NCBI RefSeq assembly: GCF_001640025.1
Contig: NC_031674.1
Location: 2,480,001 to 2,544,000, forward strand
Reading direction: 5' to 3'
DNA: 64,000 nucleotides
From: Sugiyamaella lignohabitans
Taxonomy: Eukaryota; Ascomycota; Dipodascomycetes; Dipodascales; Trichomonascaceae
Positions 62,989 to 64,000 of this stretch are shown here, in pieces (positions within the stretch are counted from its first letter, which is position 1; each line of letters begins with the position of its first letter). The notes beneath the pieces are model-generated. The model did no database searches and was not told where the DNA came from. It saw only the letters and a program-made list of their open reading frames with translations. The position numbers were made by a program, and so were the translations under genes.

Positions 62989-64000
62989 TATGAATAAAGT
63001 ATGAAAAGTGTCTTGTTGTGGTTCAATCTATCTCCAATCAACGGGTCTAGAACTGAATCTTGGACTATCACCAAAGTAGAATCAAAATCAAAAGTCAAAA
63101 ATCAAAAATTTCAAAACAGAATCCAACCAAACGAAAGAAAAAAGACAATATTAACTGCTTAGTCTCTCACTGTTTTTTTTCTCTATTTTTCTGTTTTTCT
63201 GCTGTTCTTTTTTTCCTGTTGATGGTCTATCTATCGAGAGTCTACAGGAGAATCAATAGAATTTACTAAATCAATGGAAAGAAAAAGTATCTGTGTTAGA
63301 CTGGTCAAAGTATCAAGTCAGAAAAATTTCGTGTTGATACTGATATGTGTATGTTTATGTGTGTATGTTATGAGTGTGTGTGTGTCTGTCAGTCGGCAGT
63401 AAGTAGTTAGTTAGAAGTTGATGGATGTAAAAAATCACTGCCGCTTGTAAACAGGACGACGGACGGGGACGTCCTCTGCAATGCTTGCAGCCAGCCCGCA
63501 GGCTCAGCCTGCCTTCTGGTCTGCTGCTGCTCTCCTGCCTGGTCAACTGCCCTTCTACCTTTTTCTGCTGCCGGCCTACGTTTCTAATGCCTCTGTCCTG
63601 CGGGCCGAATGCTTGTTCTGCGGCCCGTCCTGATCGCTCTCCTGCTGCCCCAGTGAGTCGCTGCATTGCCCTCGGATGCCGCTTCCTGGCGCGTCCTCCA
63701 TGCCCCTATGTTTAGCTCTGTTTTAGGGGTTCTGTTGGCGGTTCTGGCCGCTGATAGCCCCAAACGCACCAATACCACCGCCCGACCGCCCGGCCGCCGC
63801 CCGCGTCGCCCCTAACGGGCATTATTAGCCCCCCAACTGCCCTGCAGTGTCTGCATATGATACCTATCTCTCTGCTGGTGTCCCTAGTGCAGTTGGGAGT
63901 TGAGAGTTGGGAGTTGGCGTCGGCTGCTGGAACCGCTCTTGGGAGTTGGAGTTGAGAGTTTGAGTTGGGAGTCGGAGTTGGGACTTCGCTTCAGACCCGC
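62989..64000. other. Non-coding end region upstream of RHO1
   Basis: No gene supported. A/T homopolymer tracts (63075-63215), a TG-rich tract (63350-63390), a GC-rich segment (63460-63830) and a GA/GT-rich minisatellite at the end. Confidence 0.5.
63890..63983. repeat. GGGAGTTGAGAGTT-type minisatellite
   Basis: Irregular tandem units of TTGGGAGTTG and GAGAGTT, interrupted by about 20 bases of other sequence at 63920-63940. Runs to near the window end. Confidence 0.75.

Overview
The window is nuclear DNA of a budding yeast (Saccharomycotina). Every large open frame matches a conserved yeast protein: TOR, Sup35, Rho1, Dim1, Met2, Atg26, Nup60, Pri2, Hap5, Tfc3 and others. CTG stands at conserved leucine positions (for example in MET2), so the code looks standard rather than CUG-Ser. 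About half of the genes have spliceosomal introns. These use GTAAGT or GTATGT 5' sites and a CTAAC branch motif 6 to 17 bases from the 3' AG, the style of early-branching yeasts (Yarrowia, Blastobotrys, Sugiyamaella). I would guess the Trichomonascaceae/Dipodascales side of the tree. That placement is inference, not proof.

Layout. 0.6-13.6 kb: ATP15, an MDL-type mitochondrial ABC transporter, an Rpp40-like RNase P/MRP subunit, MET2, a KAR9-like spindle-orientation protein, an unnamed spliced membrane protein and DIM1. 13.8-23.2 kb: ATG26, a 3.2 kb gene-poor stretch with satellites, PEP12 and a doubtful small spliced gene. 23.3-35 kb: TFC3, ESC2, BIG1-like, NUP60 and ERG26. 35-47.6 kb: a GPI-anchored acidic protein, MED8, FCF2, PRI2, HAP5, the DIC1 carrier and an unnamed C2H2-like protein. 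47.8-55.5 kb: a single TOR kinase gene. 56.6-62.6 kb: TMA23, GPI2, SUP35 and RHO1. 63-64 kb: non-coding and repeat-rich.

The most unusual content is a family of GC-rich elements of 50-61 bp: 14 clear copies and at least one decayed one. Each has a 5' motif GCCTCCGG, an internal hairpin and a 3' terminal hairpin. The stems differ between copies by paired, compensating changes, so the fold rather than the sequence is kept. No copy lies in coding sequence. Three sit in introns that interrupt coding sequence (ATG26, PEP12, TOR), three more in inferred 5'-leader introns (PRI2, TOR, RHO1), and the rest in intergenic DNA, mostly as inverted pairs just downstream of genes (TMA23, GPI2, SUP35). Copies occur in both orientations relative to the host gene, and the splice signals lie outside the element. 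The organisation recalls the double-hairpin elements and GC clusters of fungal mitochondrial DNA, but here it is in nuclear genes. It is the best candidate for something undescribed.

Functionally the region is a normal mix of housekeeping genes with no cluster or pathway operon. TOR and RHO1 belong to growth and wall signalling; GPI2, BIG1-like and the GPI-anchored protein relate to the cell surface; DIM1, FCF2, TMA23 and the Rpp40-like gene to ribosome or RNA processing.
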